A DNA stretch of 64,000 nt from Catelliglobosispora koreensis DSM 44566 (GTDB taxonomy: Bacteria > Actinomycetota > Actinomycetes > Mycobacteriales > Micromonosporaceae). The stretch is taken from assembly GCF_000379685.1 (NCBI RefSeq), contig NZ_KB903249.1, positions 54,597 through 118,596 of the forward strand, written 5' to 3'. Below the pieces are notes generated by a model. It ran no database searches. It had not been told where the DNA came from and saw nothing but the letters and a program-made list of their open reading frames with translations. Below, piece after piece: positions 41,501-49,992 of the stretch. Numbering within the stretch: position 1 is the stretch's first letter; every line of letters begins with the position of its first letter. The position numbers and the translations under genes are program-made.

Positions 41501-42193
41501 GGCCTGCCCATCATTGCGGGGTACTGGATGGAAGCCAACCTTGGCGCGCCCATCCCGGCGGCAAGTGCTGACACGGCGATGCTTTACCGCTGTGTCGCCG
41601 GAACAGACCTGTTCACGTCGGCAGATCCACTCTGCGGCGGTGAGAAGGTCCTCGGCGAGTTCGCCTTGGTCTACAAACGACAGCCGGCCAACGTCGCCAC
41701 GGTGCCGATTTACCAGTGCGCCAACGCCACCGGCCGCTACGAGTCCACCCGGCCAGAGTGCGAGGGTGGGAACGCCAGCACCGGAGTGCTCGGTTACACC
41801 CTCGCCTACAGCCTGCTGTCCCGCTACTACGGCGGGCAGGGCGAACACTGGACGGAGTCCATCAGCACGGCACCCGGCTATCGCCTCGAGGGTCCGCATG
41901 GGTGGGTGCCGATGGTCGCTCAGCCCGGCACCGTGGCACTGATGTCCTGCCGGGACAAGTACGACCAGTTCCTTTCGGTGAGCGCCACCTGCGAAGGCAA
42001 GGCGGTCCTGAGGACTCTCGGCTACATATGGCCCTCGGCTCCGTCCGGAGTGGACAGTGCCGCGCTTTACCTCTGCAAGATCAACGAGCAGCTATTCGCG
42101 GCGCGGGAATCCAACTGTTCCGGCTTCACCGTTGTCAGCCGCCTGGGATACGTGCTGCACGGGCCGCAAAACCCCACCCCCCAATTCAGCTAA
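35531..42193 (+). CDS. Giant secreted protein with six LamG domains
   Basis: A 2220-aa exported protein. Residues about 10-33 form a signal anchor or signal peptide (MVASALAVLVLVGLPIW). Residues 40 to about 400 form an N-terminal region common in actinobacterial LamG/RHS partners, with a Trp/Cys-rich stretch. Six LamG (concanavalin-like) domains begin near residues 670, 880, 1105, 1322, 1554 and 1762, each with the pattern SFS(A/V)(T/A)AW...W(V/T)HLAGVYD...LYVNG...(G/V)GR. The last 240 residues hold four short Cys-paired repeats (LYRCVAGTDLFTSADPLC; IYQCANATGRYESTRPEC; LMSCRDKYDQF; LYLCKINEQLF). It ends 10 bp before the RHS gene and is surely cotranscribed; it may help present or anchor that protein by glycan binding. 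Confidence 0.85.
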   Translation: MSWRPKASASRMVASALAVLVLVGLPIWITARDAPLPSVALEHLTEASTTAEAIAAAVRQRSEVVVAELTTESRIVRANADGQLVAEISIGPVRVRRGNGWADVDTTLRRQADGMVKPLAAVMDIAFSGGGSVPLLRYGTGERWIELSWAASLPAPAVAGDQATYAEVYPGVDLVMQATRTGYSQKLIVKNADAAKNKALTEVVFGLRAQGVSLTTLADGGLEAKDEAGVRVFAAQPSRMWDSAAQPKEAPVGVSVTGTGLTLKPDVALLSDPGVTFPLIIDPDQDAGRTNYNQTYSGKAGTAYPNKTAEPNGWHQVGQCWDGAGECKGIGAARLYLEFGTEFLNGKEIHESWLNTTSVYGPNWNCSQTQRHTLHWANWGIGEGTTWNNQPTGTHLSNADILHSNSHCPGSRGVGFFAGTWVNNWGGRSTYYLSAANESDQSAWRKYDPWAHRLWVKYNTKPNAPADPAVSPARPKCGLCDVPYLADNMVQVGARLSDNDGDQVAPVWVITGIDEFQGGAKNSGEYFQTDVDLSKRADGARVKWSVKARDWGNDGPKVDGPEFAVDRSPVDKMPIVTGDLYKEDGRWHGGAGVPGKFTFDPNGITDIAHYEYGWDGATTEIVTLTRFSETVTTTIVPPKDGPRDLFVRSVDRAGRKSEARVLHLYIRPGSGPVANWSFEGNTRDTAHLGDRDGTLIGAASYAPSAVGNGLLLDGWMHGSMSAPSALNTTVSFSASAWVRIDDPAHPRAVVSQDGPHAPGFVLWYRPDNGGQWVFGLPASPTSTSPEWAKAPAGADLGKWTHLAGVYDAPGKQLRLYVNGRLTATAARVHVPWAATGVVRVGRTLWDGRLVDDWHGGIDEVQLYDRQLTAAEIRAAVARDNVALGHWKFDEAAGTTTAVNAVPGGASGVLLDGAQLTGPVGGIAAGSVRLGGDPAHVSMGGPVVRTDGSFSVAAWLQLDVAPGDLDARCAVAQEGEVVGAFGICYRQLGTKGYWEVFGASMDVHADNRPGDAVIRSAQPAQLGVPAHVAAVFNAAEQKIVLYVNGEVAGQGAWANRFRANGPFTIGRFKWNGTLGNHWKGLVDEVRAYSRILDTAEIQGIVAQNKVAQGWWKLDGDLRDSSPANLHGAEPSGKVDFVAGQSNLPTPHDLAAQFTGANYVSAGHAIDTRYSFSATAWTRLDKKGAAATVVSQDGNRVSAFQLQATAEGRWAFVMYGSDVDGGGGAAAHHRVTGPLAQTGVWTHLAGVYDAAAGQLYLYVNGELAGSTVHSNAWDVASGKLSVGAAKWNNARAEFLSGAVDDVIVLGRTLFADEVRQMAGRDLSLIHHWALDEPSGKFAADSVGDKVGTLTGSPERAIGRVGNAVRFDGTDDAITSTGLGLRTDQSFTVAAWVYLEKVTCPPGEWCKRVAVSADGPDGSKFRLGHLIDDGDNQYGSWFFELPDLDIEVPHVAAVHADPRDFERWVHLAGVYDQAAGTLWIYVDGVRQGDGFLQNPWNTSSGVVIGRGKADGAAGERWKGNVDDVRVYTGTLDTDRVSKLFASYPAPKAPVTLPANAAAHWKLNEDASDASGNGRTLNLNGAGWIGGRDGMAITLDGTTSHAVSPTPVLNPAQNFSATAWVYLSDLDNGDRTVLSQNGVNVTSFDLRYQASTRKWAVTLPLVDSEGTTWVSVTSAEPAQAHNWVHLATTYETASQQLRLYVNGVLSAHRVGIAPITNMGAFNIGRGWQRGNGINYFKYVIDEVRAYQRTLTDGEVRALHDSAVAATYGAFRFDDGTAIDSSWRKNPVATSGTETYAPGISGKGLKLDGVSGSIRTTYDGVRMDDSFSVAAWAKLDHKNQVATVMAQEGVRTHGFMLQYRPQIDRWVFGAPAQDEDGSPLVYASAPVPVQAGEWVHLAGVYDFAGRQLRLYVNGELAGVKDDVALWKAVGGLVIGRGRIETKRAEFFPGTLDEVYTYVGMFTEANLKTLSTWPATTAGQLGRYVNLAGERYSAPSGLPIIAGYWMEANLGAPIPAASADTAMLYRCVAGTDLFTSADPLCGGEKVLGEFALVYKRQPANVATVPIYQCANATGRYESTRPECEGGNASTGVLGYTLAYSLLSRYYGGQGEHWTESISTAPGYRLEGPHGWVPMVAQPGTVALMSCRDKYDQFLSVSATCEGKAVLRTLGYIWPSAPSGVDSAALYLCKINEQLFAARESNCSGFTVVSRLGYVLHGPQNPTPQFS

Positions 42194-42203
42194 GGAGAAG
42201 GTC

Positions 42204-45200
42204 TTGAGACGCAACAGATGGCTCTCAGCCGCACTCTCGGCGTTCATATGCGTTCCGCTGGTCGCGGCCATCGGGTCAGCGCAAGCCACGGCCGCCGTGC
42301 CGGGGCCAACGGTGTCGCTGCCCGAGGTCCCGTCAACCCCCGTGACGGGGCAGACGATGGGTGCCGTGCCGCAAGACCAGGCGTCGGCGAAAGCACTGAC
42401 CGGCAACCAGCCGGTGCAGACGACCCCGCCACAAGACGGCAGCGGCAACGCTACGGCGACTTCGCTTTCTCCTTCGGCGAGCTGGAGCGTGTCTGGCCAC
42501 ACGGGCGACTTCACGTGGTCGTACCCCTTGCAGGTGCCGCCCTCGGCCAGCGGGGTCAAACCACAACTGGCCCTGTCTTACGCGTCGTCGTCGGCGGACG
42601 GGCGTACCAGTGCCACCAACAACCAGCCATCCTGGGTGGGCGAAGGCTGGGACCTGTCGCCCGGTTTCATCGAACGCGTCTACGGGCCGTGCGCCGAAGA
42701 TGACGGCGATGGCACGGTCGCGCCGAAGGTGGGCGATCTGTGCTGGCGCAGCGACAACGCCATCGCCGCTTTCGCCGGCAAAGGCGGGCAGCTGATCCAC
42801 CGGCCCACCAACGACAATCGCTCGATCTGGCAAGCCAAGAGCGACGACGGTGACCTGATCGAAAGGCACACCAACGCCAATAATGGCGACAACAACGGTG
42901 AGTACTGGACGATCACCACCACCGATGGCACCACGTACTACTTTGGGTCGCGTTCGGAGGCGCAGTCGGCGTGGACCGTCCCGGTTTTCGGCGATGACGC
43001 CAATGAGCCCTGCCACGGCGCGACTTTCGACACCTCGTGGTGCCAGCAGGTGTGGCGCTGGCAGGTGGACAAGATGGTTGACCGCAACGGAAACATCATC
43101 CTGTTCAACTACCGCAAGGAGTGGAACAAGTACGGCCTCAACAACAAGGACGCCGCTGTCCCTTACGTGCGCGGCGGAAGCCTGGAGGCCATCTCCTACG
43201 GGCTGCGCGACAACGTGCCCGCCAGCGGCTGGGTCGAGTTCGCGGTGGCGGACCGGTGCGTGCCGGGCAGCGACTGCACACCGTCGAAAAAGGAGAACTG
43301 GCCAGACACCCAGTGGGAACAGCAATGTGACGCCGAAACGTGCCCTGGGAAGAATTCGCCATCCTTCTTCAGCAGCAAACGGCTCGCCACCATCACGACC
43401 AAAGTGCTGCGCGACGGGACGCCAACCGCTGTCGATTCGTGGAAACTAGAACACTCCTTCCCGAACCCAGATGGCGGCGAGAAGGCGGCACTCTGGCTCA
43501 AGAGCATTGTCCACACTGGACACGTCGGTGGCACCATCAACCTTCCCGCGGTCACTTTCGGCGGGACCAAGATGCCTAACCGGGTCGCGGTCGGCGATGG
43601 TTACGCCGCCCTGTCCCGATACCGCATCACGGGCATCACCTCAGAAAGCGGCGGCCAGATCACGATCCGGTATGCCAATCCCAACTGCACGACGAGTTCG
43701 CCGACACCGGCGGAAGCCCCTACCAACACCCTGCGCTGCTTCCCAGTGCGCTGGGCCAAGCCCGGTCACGTCGAGCGCGTCGACTACTTCCACAAATACG
43801 TCGTGGACACCGTGACCGAGTCTGACCGGTTCCAGGGCATGCGCGATCAGCTCACCCGCTATGAATACCTCGATGGCGCCGCCTGGCACCTGGACACCAG
43901 TGAGTTCACCAAGCCAGACAAGCGACTGCACAACGAATACCGCGGCTACGGAAAGGTTCTCATCACCGGCGGCGCCTCTTCGGATCCGGCGGGCACCCAA
44001 TCGAGAACCGAGAAGCGTTTCTACCGGGGCATGGAACGTGACGAAGTCGTGGACTCCGAAAACGGCAGGCGCGCGGATTCAGATTGGCTAACCGGATTCG
44101 AGTTCGAGTCGATCACCTACCAAAACGCCGCTGTGGTAAGCAAAACCATCAGCACGCCTTGGTCACGCGGTCCGCTTGCCAGCCGGGGCGACCTCAAGTC
44201 CTACATCGTGCGTTCGGGCGGCTCGTCGACCTACACCAAGCTTGAGTCGGGCTGGCAGATCACCCGTACCACCAACGACTATGACGACCTCGGCTTGCTA
44301 ACCGAGACCGACGATCTCGGTGACACCCGCACCGCGGACGACGACAGATGCACCACGTATACCTACGTGCGCAACCCGGCGAAGTGGCTGATGGCTTTGC
44401 GGCAGCGCACAGAAACCGTGGCTGTCAACTGTGATGGCACCGTCGTCTACCCGAAGCACGCTATCTCCGATGTCCGGGTGGCCTTCGACGGCAAGGACTT
44501 TGGCGCGGCGCCAACGGCGGGCAACCCGACCCGCGTCGAGTCGCTCAAGGACCGTCAGGCCGGTGCGCTGCCGGTCTACGAGCTCGACAGCACAACGGAA
44601 TACGACGTGCTGGGCCGGCCAGTGAAGAACGCTGACGCGCTCGGCCGGGCGACGACGATCACCTATGAGCCACAGTTCGCCGGCCCGGTAACCAAGGTCA
44701 TCGCCAAGAACCCGCTCAACCACACCACCACGACGGAACTCGAAGTCGCCTGGGGTGTGCCGAAGAAGGTGACCGACCCCAACGGGCGGCTCACCGAAAC
44801 GGCTTATGACGCTCTCGGCCGGGTCACCAACGTGTGGCTGCCTAACCGCAAACGCCCGGCGGCCAGCAACTACAAGTACACGTACATGATCCGGCAGGAC
44901 AAGCCGACGATCGTGACCAGCTCGAAGCTGAACGCCAAGGGAACCTACACCGTCACCAAGACCCTGTATGACGGGCTGCTGCGGGCACGCCAGGTGCAGG
45001 CCGAGGCGATGGGCGGGGGCCGGCTGCTCACCGACACCCAATACGACTCACAAGGGCGGATCTACAAGAGCACCACGCCGTATTTCCACAACGCGCCCCT
45101 GGACACCGACGAGAACAACACGATTTGGGTGCCCAGTGACGCTGACAAGGTGGGCGTGACAACCACCAGCTATGACGGAGCTGGCCGTCCCGTCCTGGAG

Positions 45201-47897
45201 GTCTTCCATGCCGCCACGGAGGAGAAGTGGCGCACCAGCATGGTTTACGCCGGTGACCGGGTGCACGTCACACCGCCGGCGGGAGGCATCGCCACCACGA
45301 TAATCAGCAACGCCCGCGGCCAGAAGATCGAGCTGCGACAATACCACGGTGGCCAGCCCACAGGCGCCTACGACAGCACCACTTACAGCTACACCAAAGC
45401 CGGGCAGCCCGAGACCGTCGTCGGAGCCACCGGAAACACCTGGCGCTATGGCTACGACCTAGGTGGACAGCTGACCAGTTCCCAGGACGCGGACAAGGGC
45501 GCGGGTTACGCGACCTACGACGAGGCGGGACAGGTGACCAGCCGCACCGACGCACTTGGTAACACACTGCTTTTCAGCTATGACAACGCGGGCCGGCGTA
45601 CGGAGATGAAACTGGCGACGCCAAACGAGCCACAACTGTTGTCGCGCTGGACTTACGACACCGCCGACTATGGCGCCGGGCTGCCGGCTTCGTCGACGCA
45701 CTACGTCAACGGTGCCGAATACACCACCACTATCAAGGGATACAACGCGTTCAACCAGCCCATCGAAACCACGACCAGCATTCCGGAAACGCCTGAGGCG
45801 CCAGAACTCGCGGGCACCTACACCACGGGCATGGGCTATAAGCCGGACGGCAGCATCGCCAGCATCGCCCTGCCCCAGATCGGCACCCTGCCAGCGGAAA
45901 CCATTAACTACCAATATGGTGACCACGGTCAGCTCATCAGCAGCAGTGGCGGTTACGACGGCAAGACGTTCAAATATGTCACCGATAGCAGCTACACCCG
46001 TTTCGGCGAGCTGCAGCGGATGCAGTTTGGCGAAGGCGACAAGCGAGTCTGGCAAACGTATCTCTACGAGGACCACACGCGGCTACTCAAGCGCAGTGTG
46101 CTCGACGCTGAGGTGGCTAACCCCAACCAATCCGACGTTAAGTACCAGCGCGATGCCGCGGGCAACATCACGTCGATCGCTGACGCACCCTTTGGCGCCC
46201 AAGCGGACCTGCAGTGCTTCCGCTACGACTACCTGCGCCGGCTAACCGACGCCTGGACACCGGGCACAGACTGTGCCACGGCACCGGAATCCACACCCAT
46301 AACAGGGCCCGCTCCCTATCGGCAGTCGTTTAGCTACGACGCCGCCGGAAACCGCCTTTCTGAAACCACAACAAACTCCTCTGGTACTCAGAAGAAGGTC
46401 TTCGAATACCCAACACATGGCGTCTCGACTATGGCGGTCGCCGGTGTGAACTCGTCCTACACCTACGATGCCGCAGGCAACATGAAAACGCGGCCGGGAC
46501 AGACCCTGGATTGGGACGCCGAAGGAAACCTCACCTCGGTGAGTGGAGCCAGTGGGAACACGTCCTTTGTGTACTCAGCCGAAGGCTCACGCCTCACGCG
46601 TCAGGACTCGGCCGGCACCACGCTATATCTAGGCAGCCAGGAAGTCCGTGTAGACGCGGCAACGCGGAAGGTGAGTCCCGTGCGCTACTACCAGCACGGT
46701 GACAAGACGGTCGCCGTGCGGGCGGGACATGATCTGCACTGGCTGGCGGGCGACCACCAGCAGACCGCACAGAAAGCCATCAACGCCAGCGACCTTGGCG
46801 TGGTTACCCGTCGCCAAACGCCATTCGGCGGAAACCGTGGCACGGCAGCGGCTTTCCCCAGCGAAACAGGTTTCGTTGGCGGAACCAACGACCGTTCCAC
46901 GGGTCTGGTCCACATCGGAGCACGTGACTACGACCCGGCACTAGGCCGGTTCATCTCCGTCGACCCGATAATGAACGCCGACGATCCACAGCAGCACAAC
47001 GGTTACGCCTACGCCAACAACACCCCCGTCACGTTAGCGGACCCCACCGGCTTGATGGGCTCGTGCCCAGACGGCGTATGCAACCGCAACACATGTCAGG
47101 CGTGCGCCGACAACCGCAAGCAGGCACAAGCGATCAAGGAGCAGGTGTCGGCGAAAAAGGCGGCTGTGCGCAAGGTTTGGGGCCCGCACATGCGGAGCTA
47201 TGAATACGAAACCAACGCCCGCGAAACGGCCTACCTCGCCGCGCTACGGGACGCGAAGCTCACCGCCACCGTGAACGCTTGGGGTGCGCACTTCAAGGAT
47301 TTCAAGCGGGAAAAGGAAATGCAGACCCGCTCGCACGAAAAGGAATACTTGACCGAACAGCGCGAGAAACAGGAGCACAAGGCCTGCCGTGCGGACTTCT
47401 GGTGCTCCAAGGGCGACAACTTCACCAATAACGTCAACGATCTCAGCAAAATCACTGACAGCAAGGCTTTCAAGCTGATCGCTATCGGGCTGGGTATCGC
47501 CGGACTGTTCGCCTGCCCGCCTTGCGGACTACTGGGCATGATCGGGCTGGGCATGTCAGCCCTGGGCACTTCGGTGAGCTGCTATCAGGGCAAGTCCTTC
47601 GAATGCGGCTTCGGCGTGGCCTCGCTGGGCCTAGGCGCGGCGGGCGGAGCCTTAGTCAAGGGCGGCCGCGAGTCCATCAAAACCGGCCGAGAACTTGTCG
47701 CGAATGGACGATGGACCAGGCCGGGAAGTGGCTGGTACAAAGGCAATGCCAAGATCGCCGTAGGATTCGGAGCATTTGGCGCCTCGGTGCCCTACATCGG
47801 CTCCAACCTCGGCATAGACGGAACCGGAGTCTTCTGCGGCGAAGAGTGCCTGCGCTCCGGCTTCAGGCGCCCACCGGGCGAGCGGGCCTACCCGTAA
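42204..47897 (+). CDS. Secreted SpvB/RHS-repeat protein (wall-associated / polymorphic-toxin type)
   Basis: A 1897-aa protein from a TTG start with AAGGAG 6 nt upstream. It starts with a signal peptide (about 1-30). A SpvB-like N-terminal domain (YPLQVPPSASGVKPQLALSYASS) is followed by many YD/RHS repeats (YDALGRVTNVW, YDSQGRIYKS, YDGAGRPVLE) forming a shell, and by the RHS core GRFISVDPIMNADD near residue 1583, ending ...TLADPTG near 1617. The last 280 residues differ from the shell: a Cys-containing segment, a charged helical stretch and a glycine-rich hydrophobic region (GLGIAGLFACPPCGLLGMIGLG). In this family that part is the variable effector; here it has no nuclease or deaminase motif I can name. 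Confidence 0.88.
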   Translation: MRRNRWLSAALSAFICVPLVAAIGSAQATAAVPGPTVSLPEVPSTPVTGQTMGAVPQDQASAKALTGNQPVQTTPPQDGSGNATATSLSPSASWSVSGHTGDFTWSYPLQVPPSASGVKPQLALSYASSSADGRTSATNNQPSWVGEGWDLSPGFIERVYGPCAEDDGDGTVAPKVGDLCWRSDNAIAAFAGKGGQLIHRPTNDNRSIWQAKSDDGDLIERHTNANNGDNNGEYWTITTTDGTTYYFGSRSEAQSAWTVPVFGDDANEPCHGATFDTSWCQQVWRWQVDKMVDRNGNIILFNYRKEWNKYGLNNKDAAVPYVRGGSLEAISYGLRDNVPASGWVEFAVADRCVPGSDCTPSKKENWPDTQWEQQCDAETCPGKNSPSFFSSKRLATITTKVLRDGTPTAVDSWKLEHSFPNPDGGEKAALWLKSIVHTGHVGGTINLPAVTFGGTKMPNRVAVGDGYAALSRYRITGITSESGGQITIRYANPNCTTSSPTPAEAPTNTLRCFPVRWAKPGHVERVDYFHKYVVDTVTESDRFQGMRDQLTRYEYLDGAAWHLDTSEFTKPDKRLHNEYRGYGKVLITGGASSDPAGTQSRTEKRFYRGMERDEVVDSENGRRADSDWLTGFEFESITYQNAAVVSKTISTPWSRGPLASRGDLKSYIVRSGGSSTYTKLESGWQITRTTNDYDDLGLLTETDDLGDTRTADDDRCTTYTYVRNPAKWLMALRQRTETVAVNCDGTVVYPKHAISDVRVAFDGKDFGAAPTAGNPTRVESLKDRQAGALPVYELDSTTEYDVLGRPVKNADALGRATTITYEPQFAGPVTKVIAKNPLNHTTTTELEVAWGVPKKVTDPNGRLTETAYDALGRVTNVWLPNRKRPAASNYKYTYMIRQDKPTIVTSSKLNAKGTYTVTKTLYDGLLRARQVQAEAMGGGRLLTDTQYDSQGRIYKSTTPYFHNAPLDTDENNTIWVPSDADKVGVTTTSYDGAGRPVLEVFHAATEEKWRTSMVYAGDRVHVTPPAGGIATTIISNARGQKIELRQYHGGQPTGAYDSTTYSYTKAGQPETVVGATGNTWRYGYDLGGQLTSSQDADKGAGYATYDEAGQVTSRTDALGNTLLFSYDNAGRRTEMKLATPNEPQLLSRWTYDTADYGAGLPASSTHYVNGAEYTTTIKGYNAFNQPIETTTSIPETPEAPELAGTYTTGMGYKPDGSIASIALPQIGTLPAETINYQYGDHGQLISSSGGYDGKTFKYVTDSSYTRFGELQRMQFGEGDKRVWQTYLYEDHTRLLKRSVLDAEVANPNQSDVKYQRDAAGNITSIADAPFGAQADLQCFRYDYLRRLTDAWTPGTDCATAPESTPITGPAPYRQSFSYDAAGNRLSETTTNSSGTQKKVFEYPTHGVSTMAVAGVNSSYTYDAAGNMKTRPGQTLDWDAEGNLTSVSGASGNTSFVYSAEGSRLTRQDSAGTTLYLGSQEVRVDAATRKVSPVRYYQHGDKTVAVRAGHDLHWLAGDHQQTAQKAINASDLGVVTRRQTPFGGNRGTAAAFPSETGFVGGTNDRSTGLVHIGARDYDPALGRFISVDPIMNADDPQQHNGYAYANNTPVTLADPTGLMGSCPDGVCNRNTCQACADNRKQAQAIKEQVSAKKAAVRKVWGPHMRSYEYETNARETAYLAALRDAKLTATVNAWGAHFKDFKREKEMQTRSHEKEYLTEQREKQEHKACRADFWCSKGDNFTNNVNDLSKITDSKAFKLIAIGLGIAGLFACPPCGLLGMIGLGMSALGTSVSCYQGKSFECGFGVASLGLGAAGGALVKGGRESIKTGRELVANGRWTRPGSGWYKGNAKIAVGFGAFGASVPYIGSNLGIDGTGVFCGEECLRSGFRRPPGERAYP

Positions 47898-47905
47898 TCC
47901 AAGCA

Positions 47906-47944
47906 GGACCCGCTGCCCGGTCCCACCACAAGGGCAGCGGGTCC
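47906..47944. terminator. Bidirectional hairpin between RHS and DUF4265 genes
   Basis: GGACCCGCTGCCC and GGGCAGCGGGTCC form a perfect 13-bp stem with a 13-nt loop between two convergent genes. No T-run. Confidence 0.75.
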
Positions 47945-47963
47945 ACCAGTTGTGGGAGTTTGT

Positions 47964-48456
47964 TCAGTTAAAGTGCTCGGCGTCGGCCCACTCCCAGTAC
48001 ACGCCTTCCGTTTCAAGGTGAGGGGTGACGATCCGTTCAACAAAGTCGATCGAACTTTCCGGTGGCACATCAACGGCGAGATGCCACCGGCCGCTCCATT
48101 CCGCAAGGGCACCGTTGGCAGAGATGGCTCCGACGAATTCCTGGCGAAGCGAGAGGCGTTCGGCGGGCGGAAGTGTCTTTGCCAAGACGAGCCTGAGGAG
48201 CCTGTGCCCGCTCCGCTGAGCGAGCCTGGTAATCGTTGTCTTGTTGGCGTTTAGCGCGACCTGATCCCTGAGCGCCAGGCCGTACACCCGGAAACGGCAA
48301 GCACGCGAGCCTAAAGTTGCCGTCCTGGTCATAGTCAAGCCACAGCTGCTCAAATTCGCCTGGGAAACCAAACCGCTCAAGATCGACCAGGACGAGGTGG
48401 TTACTGGCACCGCGCCCCACAGGATCGTCATGGACGATGTAACTGACCTGAGACAT
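47964..48456 (-). pseudogene. DUF4265-like protein gene, frameshifted
   Basis: The protein starts MSQVSYIVHDDPVGRGASNH and runs to LACLPFP in one frame. After a one-base insertion near 48287 (CCGGG) it continues in another as VYGLALRDQVALNANK to a stop at 47964. The joined 163-residue product matches the DUF4265 pattern: CxPFxVYGLALxD, RSGHRLLR, EWSGRWHLAVDV. DUF4265 proteins commonly occur next to secreted toxin-like genes, so it may be a broken cognate or immunity gene of the RHS protein; that is inference. Sequencing error is an alternative. Confidence 0.65.
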
Positions 48457-48586
48457 ACGTGCGCCCTACCTCCTCGTAAGACCGATCCTTGAGTAAGACG
48501 CCACGGCCGTCCAGCCATTCCAGAGCTCCCCAGATCCAGCCGGAGGTGGGGCCCTGCCCGCTGGAGGCATTCAGGTTTATGATCAA
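48428..48586 (-). CDS. Short ORF upstream of and overlapping the DUF4265 gene
   Basis: Up to 52 residues from a TTG at 48586, including SGWIWGALEWLDGRGVLLKD and RSYEEVGRTYVS. The composition looks like real protein (Trp-rich, charged), but there is no clear RBS, so it may be the remaining C-terminus of a larger protein, for example a displaced RHS tip or partner of DUF4265. It overlaps the DUF4265 start by 29 bp. I do not recognise the family. Nothing else is seen between 48587 and 48715. Confidence 0.35.
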   Translation of the reverse strand: MIINLNASSGQGPTSGWIWGALEWLDGRGVLLKDRSYEEVGRTYVSGQLHRP

Positions 48587-48715
48587 GATGAGTGTTGTTC
48601 AGGGTGCCTGGCCTGTGAGTTTGGGGCGCAGGAACACAAGGGCCGCCGCCGAGCATTGGCCAGGGCTGGAACTAGTGGCGTGTTGACACCTCTGAAGCTT
48701 GTGGAGGAGGCAGAC

Positions 48716-49045
48716 ATGGGTGTTCAGGTGCACTTCGCGATACTGCACTGCTACTCGACCGACGACGCAACCGAAGATGAAGCCGTCCTTAGGTTCGACG
48801 ACATCGTGTTCTGGCAAGGGCTGATGAAAGGCGGACGTGATCGCAACACGGATAAGTTCATGGTGTTCCCGCCTGGCAAGTCAGAAGCGATGGTCAAGCT
48901 GATCGATGCGGACTGGCCGACCAGTGACCATATCGGTACTCACGTGATCAGGAGAGACGAGTTGGGCCAGGGCTGGCACCGCGCCTACTTCCAAAACGAA
49001 GATGCGCATTACCACCTCGACTACGAAGTCTTCAACGCGCCGTAA
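48716..49045 (+). CDS. Conserved-looking hypothetical protein (109 aa)
   Basis: The ATG at 48716 follows GGAGGAGG with 5-nt spacing, a strong RBS, so the gene is likely real. The product is 109 aa, soluble and acidic, rich in aromatic residues and His (QVHFAILHCYSTDD; GWHRAYFQNEDAHYHLDYEVF). I do not recognise a family. The neighbouring DUF4265 remnant and RHS gene suggest it belongs to an accessory, possibly toxin-immunity, region. Confidence 0.6.
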   Translation: MGVQVHFAILHCYSTDDATEDEAVLRFDDIVFWQGLMKGGRDRNTDKFMVFPPGKSEAMVKLIDADWPTSDHIGTHVIRRDELGQGWHRAYFQNEDAHYHLDYEVFNAP

Positions 49046-49084
49046 GCAGGTGGCCGTCGCACCGGATTGGCCACGCTCGTCAGT

Positions 49085-49723
49085 TCATGCCTCGCGGGTG
49101 AAGCTCGTGATCTTCGTATGCAATTGCCAGCCGAGACGCTCGTAGAGCGCACGTCCTTCTTCCGTCCCATGCAGCACGGCGGTCACGGCTCCCTGGTCCA
49201 TTGCTGCGGCGGCGAGTGCGTTCATCACCGCTGTGCCCAAGCCGCGGCGCTGGTGTTCGGGATCGGTGGCTACGCGATCCACGACGGCGACACCGTCCAC
49301 CACTGCGGTGTATCCCGCTGCGGCGACCTCGCCTGTCTCGGAATGTATGCGCACGTTGGTAACGCCCGCGTCGATCGTGGCGCTCAGGTCATAGCCGGCG
49401 GGAACGCTCGGCGCGGTCTGCCGCAGTGTGGTTGTCATGAGTGGCTCCGGCGGTGTGCTTTGCCAGTCCGGCCCGAGAAGGGCGGCCGCCGCGTCCTCAG
49501 CGGCGGCCACGATGATCACACCGTGCGGTGCGGCCGCTTCCTTCGCCGCGCTTCGCACCGCGTCGAGGTCGTCGCGAAACACCAGACAGCGGGAGCGGGT
49601 CTTCGGCCGGACCTCGTCGATCCGTAGGCCCCAGGCGGTCTCGACGGGCACGGAGTTGCGCCTGACGGCGGCTAAACCCTTTGCCCAGCTGTGGAGTACG
49701 TCTGTTACGTCATGCGAGATCAT
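49085..49723 (-). CDS. GNAT-family N-acetyltransferase
   Basis: A 212-aa protein from the ATG at 49723 (a GTG at 49729 would add two residues). The C-terminal GNAT domain has the acetyl-CoA pyrophosphate-binding motif VATDPEHQRRGLGTAVM (Q/RxxGxG/A) and the terminal LYERLGWQ motif. The N-terminal 90 residues are of the kind seen in actinobacterial GNATs with an extra degenerate domain. Substrate unknown. Transcribed toward the DUF4265 region. Confidence 0.82.
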   Translation of the reverse strand: MISHDVTDVLHSWAKGLAAVRRNSVPVETAWGLRIDEVRPKTRSRCLVFRDDLDAVRSAAKEAAAPHGVIIVAAAEDAAAALLGPDWQSTPPEPLMTTTLRQTAPSVPAGYDLSATIDAGVTNVRIHSETGEVAAAGYTAVVDGVAVVDRVATDPEHQRRGLGTAVMNALAAAAMDQGAVTAVLHGTEEGRALYERLGWQLHTKITSFTREA

Positions 49724-49871
49724 CCGCACGAGGGTACTCGTCGGTCAACCCAACAAGGGTCCGTATTGGACAGCGCAAAGTAGTGCGCCGAACCGACCTC
49801 AGCTTGCCCACTTAAATCAAGAAAGCCAGGCTCCGGATTGCCGGACCTGGCTTCTGACCTGCTGTTTAACT

Positions 49872-49943
49872 GTGGGCGATACTGGGATCGAACCAGTGAC
49901 CTCTTCCGTGTGAAGGAAGCGCGCTCCCGCTGCGCCAATCGCC
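49872..49943 (-). tRNA. tRNA-Val (CAC)
   Basis: A 72-nt cloverleaf on the minus strand. The acceptor GGGCGAT pairs with ATCGCCC, the anticodon arm is CTTCC-TTCACAC-GGAAG with anticodon CAC, and the T-arm is CTGG-TTCGATC-CCAG. Discriminator A; CCA is not encoded (ACAG follows). It differs from the Val(GAC) gene at 57670 at only a few positions. Confidence 0.93.
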
Positions 49944-49992
49944 CGCAACGGATCCAGACTCTATCACGTCACGGGCGATATGCCGCGTTGGG

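Noticed and set aside
47964..48656. A 230-aa minus-strand protein in one frame
   Set aside because: Only its C-terminal half resembles DUF4265; the N-terminal half is out-of-frame sequence. The true start is the ATG at 48456 in the neighbouring frame.
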